Assembly (NCBI RefSeq): GCF_001298735.1
Contig: NZ_CYSP01000009.1
Coordinates: forward strand, 62,001 to 126,000
DNA: 64,000 nucleotides
Direction: 5' to 3'
Source: Propionispora sp. 2/2-37
GTDB lineage: Bacteria; Bacillota; Negativicutes; Propionisporales; Propionisporaceae
The translations under genes were made by a program, and so were the position numbers. The notes under the pieces are model-generated. The model was not told the origin of the DNA, made no database searches, and was given only the letters and a program-made list of their open reading frames with translations. Shown here piece by piece: positions 9,625 to 18,380 of this stretch (the first letter of the stretch is position 1; every line of letters begins with the position of its first letter).

Positions 9625-10515
9625 GTGTATAACTATAAAACATGGGTGTACTGTGTACTTTTTTTGATGATGGTTACCGTTATCGTGCCGATGCCAGCCG
9701 CTCAGGCCGCTAATGCCGATAGTATACTTGGAGCCTTGGCTTCATCTACACTTTCCGATGAGAGTACGGACAGCGGAGGATCAGGCCTGATCGGTCAGAT
9801 ACTTGATTTTCTGTTTAACAAAATGTTAGGACCAATCGTTAATATTTTTGGTGGTGGCGGTAGCGCCAATTCTTCGGGCAGTTCTCCGGTTAAGGTTATT
9901 CCCTTGCCAGATTCGCAGCCGAACTCCGGCAGCGGACAAGATAGTGGCTTATTGCAGGGAAAGGTGATTGTTATAGATCCCGGTCATGGTGGCAGTAATC
10001 CGGGAGCTGTAGCAAATAATATCCGTGAAACGGATAATAACCTGGCTGTTGGTTTAAAACTGCGCGATCGGTTGAAACGAGCCGGTGCGAAAGTAATTAT
10101 GACTCGTGATACGGACCGGAATGTCGCGGCAGAGGGAAGTTCATTGGGAAGCGAGTTACAGGCTAGAGTGGATATAGCGGAAGAGAATCAGGCTGATATT
10201 TTTGTCAGTATCCATTCCAACTCCAATCCTAATACCAATATTGCCGGAGCAATGACTTTCTATCATAGTGCCAAAACTCCGGCTTTGGCGAAGGCCGTGC
10301 AAAGAGAATTGATCAAAAAGACGGGAGCAGTTGACAAAGGAGTTGCTCCGGAAACTTTCTATGTATTGCGCAATACCTCCATGCCGGGTATATTAGTGGA
10401 GATGGGCTTTGTTACCAACAAGCAGGAAGCCGCACAATTGAAAAGCAATGCTTACCGGGAACGTGTAGCAGAAGGCATATACAATGGGGTTGTTAATTAT
10501 TTTAACAGCCGCTAA
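9625..10515 (+). CDS. Secreted N-acetylmuramoyl-L-alanine amidase (Amidase_3)
   Basis: Zn-dependent amidase that removes stem peptides from peptidoglycan. 296 residues: signal peptide ending at AQAA, then a hydrophobic and Gly/Ser-rich region (about 30-110) and the catalytic domain from about residue 115. Zn ligands and catalytic residues are visible as IDPGHGG (His), RETDNN (Glu), SIHSN (His) and ILVEMGFVTN (Glu). GTG 9625 follows AAGGAGGT at 9613-9620. It forms a two-gene unit with the GH18 enzyme: one cuts glycan strands and the other the peptide link. Confidence 0.92.
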   Translation: MYNYKTWVYCVLFLMMVTVIVPMPAAQAANADSILGALASSTLSDESTDSGGSGLIGQILDFLFNKMLGPIVNIFGGGGSANSSGSSPVKVIPLPDSQPNSGSGQDSGLLQGKVIVIDPGHGGSNPGAVANNIRETDNNLAVGLKLRDRLKRAGAKVIMTRDTDRNVAAEGSSLGSELQARVDIAEENQADIFVSIHSNSNPNTNIAGAMTFYHSAKTPALAKAVQRELIKKTGAVDKGVAPETFYVLRNTSMPGILVEMGFVTNKQEAAQLKSNAYRERVAEGIYNGVVNYFNSR

Positions 10516-10529
10516 CTAAGGGATTTCTT

Positions 10530-10569
10530 GTTAGAAAACAGAGGCAAAAAACCGTCTCTGTTTTCTAAC
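10530..10569 (+). terminator. Long hairpin after the amidase gene
   Basis: Perfect 14-bp stem GTTAGAAAACAGAG / CTCTGTTTTCTAAC with a 12-base loop. There is no T run after it, so a processing or stabilising hairpin is also possible. Confidence 0.55.
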
Positions 10570-10670
10570 ATATAGCCTGGAAGGAAATAATATAATACCT
10601 TATGCAGGGATTTAACAGGTGCGCACGAATTATAAAGAAATATCTCTAGATTACGACAAAGGAGTTTTTT

Positions 10671-11909
10671 ATGTATTCTAAATCTATTTTGCCGAATGGA
10701 ATTCGTGTTGTTTCGGAATTCATTCCTTATGTTAAATCCGTAACGTTAGGGGTATGGGTAGGTACCGGGGCGCGGTCGGAGCAGGATTATAACCATGGAA
10801 TCTCTCATTTTATCGAGCATCTTATGTTTAAAGGCACAGCTACACGCACAGCCCGGGAAATTGCTGAAGAAATAGATGCCGTAGGTGGACAGTTAAATGC
10901 TTTTACTGCCAAAGAACATACCTGTTATTATATAAAAGTACTGGATTCTCATATCGATCTGGCGATTGATATGCTTAGCGATATGTTATTACGATCTAAA
11001 TTTGATCAGGAAGATATAAACCGTGAGAAGGAAGTCGTGCTGGAAGAGGTGCATATGTATGAGGATACCCCGGATGAATTAATACATGATATTCATTTAG
11101 GAAAAATCTGGCCCAGTCACCGTTTAGGCAGCAATATTCTCGGTACGAAAGAATCTATTGAAAAGTTTGACCATACTTTAGTGCAAGAATATTATACAAA
11201 ATATTATACTCCCGATAATTTGGTTATAGCTGCTGCCGGTAATTTTTTGCATGAGGACTTGCTGAAGCTGGTAGAAAAATATTTTGGTGAGCTGACGGGC
11301 TGTAAGGCTAGACTGCAGACGGTACCACCTGTGCTGCAGCCGGTTCGTACTGTTTATAACAAAGATACCGAGCAGGTACATTTATGCTTGGGCATGCCGG
11401 GGGTGCCGCAAAGGCATCCGGACATATACGGAATTCATCTCCTGAATAACATGCTGGGGGGAGGAATTAGCTCCCGGCTGTTTCAGTCTATCCGAGAGGA
11501 AAGAGGGCTGGCTTATTCGGTATATTCTTATCAAACCAATTATAGCGATGCCGGCTTGTTAACCATTTATGCCGGAACGCGTCCGGCCAATGTCAAACAG
11601 GTTATGGAACTCATTCTGGAAAATGTTTCTGATTTGCGTAAGTGCGGAATTACGGAACAAGAGTTAATTAAGAATAAGGAGCAGCTTAAGGGAAGTCTCA
11701 TGCTGGGCATGGAAAGCTCCAGTAGCCGTATGTCCAGGATAGGAAAAATGGAAATTAGTTTGGGACGATATGTCAGCCTTGATGAAGTCATCGAGAAAAT
11801 TGAACGTGTTACTTTGGCTGATTTGCAGCAAATCGCAGGCAGAATATTTGATCCGCTGCAAATGGCATTTACGGCTCTGGGGCCGGTTGATGAGACTATT
11901 TGGACTTAA
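10671..11909 (+). CDS. mlpA: M16-family zinc metalloprotease (MlpA/YmxG)
   Basis: 412 residues, one M16 half-molecule pair. The inverted zinc motif HFIEH (H-x-x-E-H, about residue 43) is intact, with the downstream Glu in EEVHMYEDTPDE (about 125). Related to mitochondrial processing peptidase subunits; B. subtilis YmxG/MlpA lies in the same place between pnp-ylxY and the dap operon. The substrate in bacteria is not established. SD AAAGGAG precedes ATG 10671. Confidence 0.93.
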   Translation: MYSKSILPNGIRVVSEFIPYVKSVTLGVWVGTGARSEQDYNHGISHFIEHLMFKGTATRTAREIAEEIDAVGGQLNAFTAKEHTCYYIKVLDSHIDLAIDMLSDMLLRSKFDQEDINREKEVVLEEVHMYEDTPDELIHDIHLGKIWPSHRLGSNILGTKESIEKFDHTLVQEYYTKYYTPDNLVIAAAGNFLHEDLLKLVEKYFGELTGCKARLQTVPPVLQPVRTVYNKDTEQVHLCLGMPGVPQRHPDIYGIHLLNNMLGGGISSRLFQSIREERGLAYSVYSYQTNYSDAGLLTIYAGTRPANVKQVMELILENVSDLRKCGITEQELIKNKEQLKGSLMLGMESSSSRMSRIGKMEISLGRYVSLDEVIEKIERVTLADLQQIAGRIFDPLQMAFTALGPVDETIWT

Positions 11910-11926
11910 AGAATTAGGAGAGAGCG

Positions 11927-12376
11927 ATGAAAATAAGAGGGTTTGAAATAGTCAGCCAGTATAGGCATACGCAGATAAAACTGCCGGAACGGAAAACGTC
12001 CTTAAGTGCCGGTTATGATTTAGCTGCGGCAGAGGCTATGACGATACATCCGCAGACTATTACGGTAATACCAACCGGACTAAAAGTATATATGCAACCT
12101 GACGAATATCTTGGTATTCATATCCGTTCCAGTTTAGCGATTAAGAAGGGGCTTGTTCTTATCAATGGGCAGGGCATTATTGACGCAGATTATTATAATA
12201 ATCCGGATAATGAAGGGCATATCCTGATTGCCGTTTTCAGTCATAATGAAAGACCGGTAGAGGTTGCCGCCGGTGATCGTATTGCGCAGGGAATTTTCTA
12301 CAAGTATTTACTAGCCGACACTGACCATCCCGGGCAGGGATTACGGGCCGGAGGGATTGGCAGTACCGGAAAATAG
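11927..12376 (+). CDS. dut: dUTP diphosphatase
   Basis: Trimeric dUTPase (dUTP to dUMP plus PPi). 149 residues with motif 1 AGYDLAAAE, motif 2 IRSSLAIK, motif 3 NGQGIIDADYY, motif 4 GDRIAQGIF and the Gly-rich C-terminal motif 5 RAGGIGSTGK. Motif 3 is slightly unusual (QGIID rather than AGVID) but its key Asp and Tyr are kept. It is 17 bases after mlpA and probably cotranscribed. Confidence 0.93.
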   Translation: MKIRGFEIVSQYRHTQIKLPERKTSLSAGYDLAAAEAMTIHPQTITVIPTGLKVYMQPDEYLGIHIRSSLAIKKGLVLINGQGIIDADYYNNPDNEGHILIAVFSHNERPVEVAAGDRIAQGIFYKYLLADTDHPGQGLRAGGIGSTGK

Positions 12377-12392
12377 TGTCCGTCACTTGAAG

Positions 12393-12418
12393 CCTCCGAA
12401 ATGTTTCGGAGGTTTTCC
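12393..12418 (+). terminator. Intrinsic terminator after dut
   Basis: CCTCCGAAA-TG-TTTCGGAGG hairpin followed by TTTTCCATTTT. Confidence 0.8.
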
Positions 12419-12486
12419 ATTTTATGATACATATTTCTTTTTCGTGGCTAATATCTATAAACAAAAAGTATCGTGGAGGGCGGATC

Positions 12487-12798
12487 ATGTTCACGGTATT
12501 GGCCGTTATCATACTGTCACTGGTTTTGCCGGTTTCACTTTGGCTGCGTGTGTGCTGGTTCCGTCAGCAATCGGAAAAGATGGAGGTACGGGCATCACCT
12601 TTGTCATTAGCGGTGCAGGAACTGCTCGCCAATGCCGGGGGAATCTATTTATCATTGGTGATGCTGATTTCTTTTCTTAAAATAGATATTCCGGAAAAAA
12701 CCGTTATTTTCGGTGTTGGGATTGATCCCTTGCCCTGTACCGCCATTATATTGGCCATAATTCAGCCTTTGTTTTTGCGGTTGTTTTACAAAAAGTGA
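12487..12798 (+). CDS. Small membrane protein of unknown function
   Basis: 103 residues from ATG 12487, placed by GGAGGG at 12475-12480. An upstream in-frame ATG (12424) lies in the T stretch after the dut terminator and has no SD. Three hydrophobic segments are visible: about 2-22, 46-62 and 75-98, ending in a basic tail (RLFYKK). I do not recognise the family. It lies 15 bases before ymxH and is probably cotranscribed with it. Confidence 0.6.
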   Translation: MFTVLAVIILSLVLPVSLWLRVCWFRQQSEKMEVRASPLSLAVQELLANAGGIYLSLVMLISFLKIDIPEKTVIFGVGIDPLPCTAIILAIIQPLFLRLFYKK

Positions 12799-12813
12799 GA
12801 TGGGGGATGCTGC

Positions 12814-13104
12814 ATGCGTTTGAGTGAATTATCCGGGAAGGAAGTCATTAATCTGGGGGATGGAGCACGAATGGGGATAATTAGTGAATGTGAACTGACA
12901 TTTAATGAAGCAACAGGTGAAGTTGATGCTATTTTATTGCCTACACGCCAGGGATTGATGAGCTTTTTAGGTGAAAGTAAAGTAGCGGCTATTCCCTGGA
13001 AAAGTATAAAAAAAATTGGTGATGATGTCATTATTATTGATTTGAATTATCTTAATCAACAGACGAATAAAAGGTTGTTACACCGTTTTAACGATACATA
13101 TTAA
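12814..13104 (+). CDS. ymxH: YlmC/YmxH-family PRC-barrel protein
   Basis: 96 residues. The start MRLSELSGKEVINLGDGARMG is typical of the sporulation-associated YlmC/YmxH family, a single PRC-barrel domain. B. subtilis ymxH lies in the same place between mlpA and the dap/spoVF region. Molecular role unknown; the tail after residue 80 is variable. Confidence 0.88.
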   Translation: MRLSELSGKEVINLGDGARMGIISECELTFNEATGEVDAILLPTRQGLMSFLGESKVAAIPWKSIKKIGDDVIIIDLNYLNQQTNKRLLHRFNDTY

Positions 13105-13112
13105 CAGGGACT

Positions 13113-13180
13113 ATGGACAAACTAATTGTAGTGAAATTGGTTATAACCAATTTACATTTCATGTTAGGAGGTTTGTCCAT
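13113..13180 (+). promoter_or_regulatory. Nested inverted repeats masking the start of the stress-protein gene
   Basis: Outer 10-bp arms ATGGACAAAC (13113-13122) and GTTTGTCCAT (13171-13180) are perfect complements. The right arm begins at the last G of the SD (AGGAGG, 13166-13171) and ends immediately before the ATG. Inside is a perfect 20-bp palindrome AAATTGGTTATAACCAATTT (13134-13153). In RNA, the outer stem would cover the gap between SD and start codon. Confidence 0.55.
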
Positions 13181-13876
13181 ATGGCAGGTTCCAATAAGAA
13201 CCAATCTTTTCAACAGCAGTCTAATAGCGCAATTGCAAGCAGCTATACGAATGCACAGGCAAGTGGTATGCAGGGGCAGCAGAATCAAAATGCAGCCGGT
13301 AGTCAGAATACCCAGGGAAATAATGCGGCAATGGCACAAGGCGCAAACAACACTATGACTTCTGCAACACAGTCCGGGCAAGCGGCTTCCGGCACGGCAC
13401 AAAGTGTTGTCGGAGTGTTTAAATCGCGCGATAGTGCGGAAAAAGCGGTTCAACAACTGCGGCAGCAGGGCTTTACTACAGAAGAAATTAATCTGGTCAC
13501 GAAAAAACAACAAGGACGAGATTCAGAACGTGGATTTTATGACGATGATGTTACCGATGGGGCTTTAACCGGTGGAACATTAGGCGGAATTGGCGGATTG
13601 CTGCTGGGAGCCGGTGCGATGGCAATTCCCGGTATTGGTCCGGTGATTGCGGCAGGTCCGATTGCAGCGGCGATTAGCGGAGTTGTAGCCGGTGGCATAG
13701 CCGGAGGCTTAATTGACTGGGGAATCCCTTCGGAAGCCAGCCATCGTTATGAGGAAAGTGTGGCACAGGGGAATACCCTGGCAGTCATACGTGCCAGTGC
13801 CGGGAAAGTAAATATGGCGGCTCAGATTCTCAGACAAAACGGTGCCAGCCAAGTCGAAAGCCACGTTGCCAAATAG
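13181..13876 (+). CDS. YflT-type general stress protein with glycine zipper
   Basis: 231 residues. The N-terminal 70 are low complexity (Gln, Asn, Ala, Ser) and likely disordered. A YflT/GSP17M-type alpha/beta unit follows (VVGVFKSRDSAEKAVQQL, about 73-105), then a Gly/Ala-rich hydrophobic segment with repeated GG and GxxxG (about 128-180) that may insert in or contact membrane. The C-terminus has a second small alpha/beta unit (NTLAVIRASAG to the end). B. subtilis GSP17M is sigma-B dependent; no sigma-B promoter is seen here. The start region is strongly structured. Confidence 0.75.
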   Translation: MAGSNKNQSFQQQSNSAIASSYTNAQASGMQGQQNQNAAGSQNTQGNNAAMAQGANNTMTSATQSGQAASGTAQSVVGVFKSRDSAEKAVQQLRQQGFTTEEINLVTKKQQGRDSERGFYDDDVTDGALTGGTLGGIGGLLLGAGAMAIPGIGPVIAAGPIAAAISGVVAGGIAGGLIDWGIPSEASHRYEESVAQGNTLAVIRASAGKVNMAAQILRQNGASQVESHVAK

Positions 13877-13915
13877 GCTGATTGGCTTCAATTTGAATTT
13901 TTTCCATCAAAAAGA

Positions 13916-13945
13916 TTGACACTGGAGGAACCATTAGTATACAAT
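13916..13945 (+). promoter_or_regulatory. Sigma-A-type promoter of the lysine operon
   Basis: TTGACA (13916-13921), 18-base spacer, TACAAT (13940-13945). Confidence 0.7.
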
Positions 13946-13982
13946 GTACGTAAAATAAATAGACCTCATCCTGCGCGGGGTG

Positions 13983-14148
13983 GAGTAGAGGTGCGAACAA
14001 AAAGAGTACTTTCAGTAAGAGTGGTATCAATGATCTGAAAGGAAAGGGTTGTTTGCCGAAGTGTGATAGGTTACCGAGCCTTTTACACTGGTCTTACATC
14101 GAACAGGTCTAAGACTGTCATCAAATTATTTTGGTGGAGCGCTATCTC
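13983..14148 (+). ncRNA. Lysine riboswitch (L box) aptamer
   Basis: The conserved L-box blocks appear in order: AGAGGTGCGAAC (13986), AGAGT and AGTAAGAG (13999-14020), TGCCGAAGTG (14054), GACTGTCAT (14112) and GGAGCGCTATCT (14136-14147). GAGTAG and CTATCTC close the P1 stem. It sits between the promoter and dapB with a terminator downstream, so lysine is expected to cause premature termination of dapB-asd-dapG-dapA. Confidence 0.95.
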
Positions 14149-14221
14149 AAATCGACGGCAGGAATACTATATTGTTGTATTTCCTGATGTCATGTTTAGG
14201 CTGTTTTTATGATAGTTAAGA

Positions 14222-14259
14222 AGACAGCCGGTGAGATAAGCTTCACCGGTTGTCTTTTT
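14222..14259 (+). terminator. Riboswitch-controlled terminator
   Basis: AGACAGCCGGTGA / TTCACCGGTTGTCT hairpin followed by TTTTTATTATTT, 20 bases before dapB. It is the expression platform of the lysine riboswitch. Confidence 0.9.
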
Positions 14260-14280
14260 ATTATTTAGGAGGCGAACGCT

Positions 14281-15075
14281 GTGATTCGAGTTATGGTGTG
14301 CGGCGCTTACGGGAAAATGGGCCGTGAAGTGTTAAAAGCTGTGTATAATGATGGAGATTTGGATTTGGTGGGGGCTATGGACGTTAATTCCGGCTTTGCC
14401 GATATTGGTGAATTGATTGGCAAAGGAAAAACAGGAGTTATTGTCGGTAATGATTTGGAAACAGTAATTCACTCGACAAAACCGCAGGTTATGGTTGATT
14501 TCACCAATCCGGATGCAGTAATGCCCAATATTCGCTGCGCTATCGCCAATGGCGTCTGCCCGGTGGTAGGTACAACCGGTTTGTCGGTGTCCAATATTGA
14601 AGAGGTCAAACAGTTGTGTAAGGAAAAACAGGTGAGTGCACTGATTGCTCCTAATTTTGCGATTGGAGCGGTGTTGATGATGAAAATGGCACAGGATGCT
14701 GCAAAATATCTTCCTCATGTGGAAATTATAGAGTTACATCATGATCAAAAATTAGATGCCCCCTCAGGTACTGCATTACGGACTGCTGAATTAATAACCA
14801 AAACTCGTGGCAGTTTCCGACAAGGGCATCCGGAGGAAGTTGAAAAATTAGCAGGAGCAAGAGGCAGTGATTATGAAGGCATCCGCATTCATAGTGTGCG
14901 ACTACCAGGTTATGTGGCTCACCAGGAAGTTATTTTTGGTGGCTTAGGGCAGACATTAACTATTCGTCATGATTCTATCTCCCGTGAATCGTTTATGCCG
15001 GGTGTGGTGTTCGCTTGCAAAAAGGTTATAAATCTAGATGGATTAATCTGCGGACTGGAACATATTTTAAATTAG
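14281..15075 (+). CDS. dapB: 4-hydroxy-tetrahydrodipicolinate reductase
   Basis: Second committed step of the DAP/lysine pathway, using NAD(P)H. 264 residues with the Rossmann motif GAYGKMGREV at the N-terminus and the catalytic segment ELHHDQKLDAPSGTA (about 157), where His-His and Lys act. GTG start 14281 with AGGAGG at 14267-14272. In Bacillus, dapB lies elsewhere and spoVFAB occupies this place before asd; here dapB is the first gene of the riboswitch-controlled operon. Confidence 0.96.
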   Translation: MIRVMVCGAYGKMGREVLKAVYNDGDLDLVGAMDVNSGFADIGELIGKGKTGVIVGNDLETVIHSTKPQVMVDFTNPDAVMPNIRCAIANGVCPVVGTTGLSVSNIEEVKQLCKEKQVSALIAPNFAIGAVLMMKMAQDAAKYLPHVEIIELHHDQKLDAPSGTALRTAELITKTRGSFRQGHPEEVEKLAGARGSDYEGIRIHSVRLPGYVAHQEVIFGGLGQTLTIRHDSISRESFMPGVVFACKKVINLDGLICGLEHILN

Positions 15076-15132
15076 ACAGATTACATGTAAAATAGAAGTT
15101 GTTACGGACAAGGGAAAGGGAGTGCGAATAGA

Positions 15133-16164
15133 ATGAAAAAATATAATGTGGCAATATTGGGAGCTACTGGAGCCGTTGGTAAAGAGTTTTTGAATTTGAT
15201 AGAAGAACGCAATTTTCCATTTAATGAACTGAAATTATTAGCCTCTTCGCGGTCTGCAGGTAAAAAGATCGATTTTATGGGGAAAACCTATATTGTTGAA
15301 GAGGCAAAACCGGAATCTTTTGAAAATGTTCAAATTGCTCTTTTTGCCGGAGGAGCAGCCAGTAAGACTTTGGCTCCCGGGGCAGTTAGACATGGTGCCG
15401 TAGTAATTGATAATTCCAGCGCTTTTCGGATGGAGCCGGAGGTGCCGCTGGTTATTCCCGAGGTCAATCCGGAAGCAATAAAGCAGCATAAAGGTATTAT
15501 TGCCAATCCTAATTGTTCTACCATTATCATGTTAATGGCATTAAAACCCATCTATGATAAAGTCAAAATAAAAAGAGTGGTTGTATCTACGTATCAGGCA
15601 GTATCCGGTGCCGGCAAAGAGGCTATTGATGAACTGAATGAACAGGTGATTGACTATCTTCATGACCGCCCGATTAAAGCCAATGTTTTGCCTGGAGCCA
15701 GCCTATCCAAACATTATCAGATTGCATTTAATCTTTTGCCGCAGATTGACGTGTTTGTTGATGGTGGCTATACCAAAGAAGAAATGAAAATGGTGCACGA
15801 AACACATAAGATTTTACAGGATGATACGATCGGTATTTCGCCGACTACGGTAAGAGTACCTGTGTACCGCAGCCATTCGGAAGCCATCAATATTGAGTTG
15901 GAGGGACCTTTGTCTGTGCAGGAGGCACGAGAGTTGATAGCAGCTTTCCCTGGCGTAATTGTTGAGGACAATCCAGCGGAAATGATTTATCCAATGCCGT
16001 TGTTTACCTCTGGAAAAAATGATGTAGCGGTCGGAAGGATTCGGGAGGATAAATCGGTGCCATATGGCTTGAACATCTGGGTTGTTGGCGACCAAATCCG
16101 TAAGGGGGCCGCGTTAAATGCGTTGCAAATTGCGGAGTACATGGTTGGACATAATTTAGTTTGA
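15133..16164 (+). CDS. asd: Aspartate-semialdehyde dehydrogenase
   Basis: Reduces aspartyl phosphate to aspartate semialdehyde, the branch point to lysine/DAP, threonine and methionine. 343 residues with GATGAVGKEFL (NADP loop) and the catalytic cysteine in NPNCSTI (about residue 128); the active-site His is in VPVYRSHSEA (about 245). Second gene of the lysine operon, 57 bases after dapB. Confidence 0.96.
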   Translation: MKKYNVAILGATGAVGKEFLNLIEERNFPFNELKLLASSRSAGKKIDFMGKTYIVEEAKPESFENVQIALFAGGAASKTLAPGAVRHGAVVIDNSSAFRMEPEVPLVIPEVNPEAIKQHKGIIANPNCSTIIMLMALKPIYDKVKIKRVVVSTYQAVSGAGKEAIDELNEQVIDYLHDRPIKANVLPGASLSKHYQIAFNLLPQIDVFVDGGYTKEEMKMVHETHKILQDDTIGISPTTVRVPVYRSHSEAINIELEGPLSVQEARELIAAFPGVIVEDNPAEMIYPMPLFTSGKNDVAVGRIREDKSVPYGLNIWVVGDQIRKGAALNALQIAEYMVGHNLV

Positions 16165-16174
16165 GGTGTGATGA

Positions 16175-17395
16175 ATGCGAATAATTGTCCAAAAATTTGG
16201 CGGGACATCGGTTGCAAATGAAGAAGTCCGGAAATTGGTCGTACGAAAAGTTGAGAAGGTGAGAGAACAGGGGTATAGTCCTGTTGTTGTCGTTTCAGCC
16301 ATGGGACGTAAGGGGGAAAACTATGCAACCGATACTCTGATTGGTTTGGCACGTTCAGCCAATAAGAATATTGCCGCCCGTGAACTTGATCATATTATGT
16401 ATTGCGGGGAAATGATTTCGGCTGTTATCATGGCCAGTACCCTGCAAGCTTCCGGTATGGACGCAGTTATGCTCACCGGCGGCCAGGCGGGAATCATTAC
16501 CGATGATCAGTTTAACCGGGCCCGTATTTTGAAAATTGATCCTAAAAGAATCAGCAGCCTGGTTAAAGCCGGGAAGATTCCTGTAGTTTGTGGTTTTCAG
16601 GGGGTTACTGCTGATGGGGAATTTACCACCCTCGGTCGAGGTGGCAGCGATACTACGGCGGCGGCACTGGGAGCAGCCCTTATGGCAGAAATGATTGAGA
16701 TTTATACCGATGTGGACGGGATTATGACCGCTGATCCGCGTATGGTCACTAATGCGCAAATTCTTGACTGTATAAGTTATGGCGAGGTATGTCAGTTAGC
16801 ACATCAGGGGGCGAAAGTCATTCACCCCCGGGCAGTGGAGATTGCCATGCAAAAAAATATTCCGCTGATGGTAAAATCTACATTTTCAGATGAACCGGGT
16901 ACACTTATCACCAATATATCAGAGGGTGACCATGGTGGTACTATTGTTACTGACCGGATTGCTACCGGTGTTACTTGTTTAAATAATATTGCCCAGCTTC
17001 GAATAGATGTATATCCGGAAGAATCTTGTACGGCAAGCTTCGAAGTATTTAAATTGATGGCCGATAATCATATTAGTGTTGATTTAATCAATGTACATCC
17101 CGGCCAGATTATGTTTACCGTATCTGGAGAGGTGGTGGAAAGAGCAGCTGCTGAATTACAAAGGCATGGCTATCAAGCAGCTGTAACTTACGACTGTGCC
17201 AAGGTATCCGTTGTGGGCGGAGGTATGAGAGAAGTGCCAGGCGTTATGGCAAATTTTGTTGAGGCTTTGGCGGTAAAACATATTCCTATATTGCAGACGG
17301 TGGATTCGCATACTTCAATATCGGCGTTGGTAAAAAAAGAAGACGTACAGGCTGCCGTGACAGCCCTGCATGAAAAGTTCGGTTTAGCTGGTTAA
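16175..17395 (+). CDS. dapG: Aspartokinase (DapG type)
   Basis: Phosphorylates aspartate, first step of the pathway. 406 residues: amino-acid kinase domain starting VQKFGGTSVAN and containing GRGGSDTTAAALGAAL, followed by two ACT regulatory domains (about 265-405). Length and the asd-dapG-dapA order match B. subtilis dapG, the DAP-inhibited isozyme. Effector specificity is inferred only from that match. Confidence 0.94.
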   Translation: MRIIVQKFGGTSVANEEVRKLVVRKVEKVREQGYSPVVVVSAMGRKGENYATDTLIGLARSANKNIAARELDHIMYCGEMISAVIMASTLQASGMDAVMLTGGQAGIITDDQFNRARILKIDPKRISSLVKAGKIPVVCGFQGVTADGEFTTLGRGGSDTTAAALGAALMAEMIEIYTDVDGIMTADPRMVTNAQILDCISYGEVCQLAHQGAKVIHPRAVEIAMQKNIPLMVKSTFSDEPGTLITNISEGDHGGTIVTDRIATGVTCLNNIAQLRIDVYPEESCTASFEVFKLMADNHISVDLINVHPGQIMFTVSGEVVERAAAELQRHGYQAAVTYDCAKVSVVGGGMREVPGVMANFVEALAVKHIPILQTVDSHTSISALVKKEDVQAAVTALHEKFGLAG

Positions 17396-17441
17396 ACTGT
17401 AACAAGATTTTTATGGGAATCGAAAAACAGGAGGGGAATTT

Positions 17442-18323
17442 GTGAAAAACTTTGGCCGGGTCCTTACCGCGATGATTACGCCTATGTATGATGATTGTAG
17501 TGTCAATTATGCTGCCGCTGCCAATTTGGCTCGGTATTTGGTTGCTAATGGTTCGGATGGTTTGGTCGTGGCAGGAACGACAGGTGAATCGCCAACGTTG
17601 ACGAAAGAGGAAAAGCTAAAACTATACAGTACTGTTTTGGAAGCTGTAGGAAATGACGCCGTGGTTATTGCAGGAACGGGTTCGAATGATACCCAGTCTT
17701 CCATAACATTGACGCAAGCGGCTCAAAAACTGGGTGTACATGGCGCCATGCTGGTAGGCCCGTATTATAATAAACCTTCTCAGGAGGGCTATTACCAGCA
17801 TTTTAAAGCAATTGCCGAAAGCACAGATCTTCCTTTGATTATATATAATGTACCCGGACGAACGGGATCTAACATTCAACCAGCGACAATCGCCAGACTT
17901 GCTGAATTGGAAAATATCGTGGCAGTTAAGGAGGCCAGTGGCTCTCTTGATCAAGCTTCTGATATCCTGCGCAGTACCGAGGAACATTTTATGGTTTACA
18001 GCGGCGATGACAGTCTGACATTACCTATTTTGTCGGTTGGCGGAACAGGAGTTATCAGCGTCGCTAGTCATATTGTCGGCAAGCGTATGAAAGAGATGAT
18101 TACCGCCTTTTTAACGGGTGACATCCGTCAGGCGCAAAGCATTCATCAAGGTCTTTATCCATTTTTTAAGATGATGTTTATCACTAGCAACCCTACACCG
18201 GTTAAAACCGCTGTAAACTTATTAGGATATGCTGCAGGACCGCTGCGTTTGCCGCTGATAGCGCCGACGGCAGCTGAGGCGGAACAGATTAAGGCTGCTA
18301 TGCAACAGTTGCAGGTAATATAA
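17442..18323 (+). CDS. dapA: 4-hydroxy-tetrahydrodipicolinate synthase
   Basis: Condenses pyruvate and aspartate semialdehyde. 293 residues, class I aldolase barrel with GTTGESPTL (about 43), YNVPGRTG (about 134, proton-relay Tyr) and the Schiff-base Lys in VAVKEASG (about 162). GTG start with AGGAGGGG upstream. Last gene of the lysine operon, closed by a very long hairpin. Confidence 0.96.
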   Translation: MKNFGRVLTAMITPMYDDCSVNYAAAANLARYLVANGSDGLVVAGTTGESPTLTKEEKLKLYSTVLEAVGNDAVVIAGTGSNDTQSSITLTQAAQKLGVHGAMLVGPYYNKPSQEGYYQHFKAIAESTDLPLIIYNVPGRTGSNIQPATIARLAELENIVAVKEASGSLDQASDILRSTEEHFMVYSGDDSLTLPILSVGGTGVISVASHIVGKRMKEMITAFLTGDIRQAQSIHQGLYPFFKMMFITSNPTPVKTAVNLLGYAAGPLRLPLIAPTAAEAEQIKAAMQQLQVI

Positions 18324-18331
18324 AAAAGGAG

Positions 18332-18380
18332 CAATATAAATACAACCCCATTCCGATTGAATGGGGTTGTATTTATATTG
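18332..18380 (+). terminator. Perfect 22-bp hairpin after dapA
   Basis: Arms 18332-18353 and 18359-18380 are exact reverse complements (CAATATAAATACAACCCC... ) with a 5-base loop CGATT. It is followed by TTAAAATG rather than a clean T run. The right arm also contains the -35 element of the next promoter. Confidence 0.75.

Noticed and set aside
12357-12680. 107-codon ORF overlapping the small membrane protein
   Set aside because: Other frame of the better-supported gene at 12487, which has an SD and membrane segments.
13113-13180. Nested inverted repeats as a small transposon
   Set aside because: No target duplication, and the right arm forms the SD-start spacer of the gene, so a regulatory role fits better.
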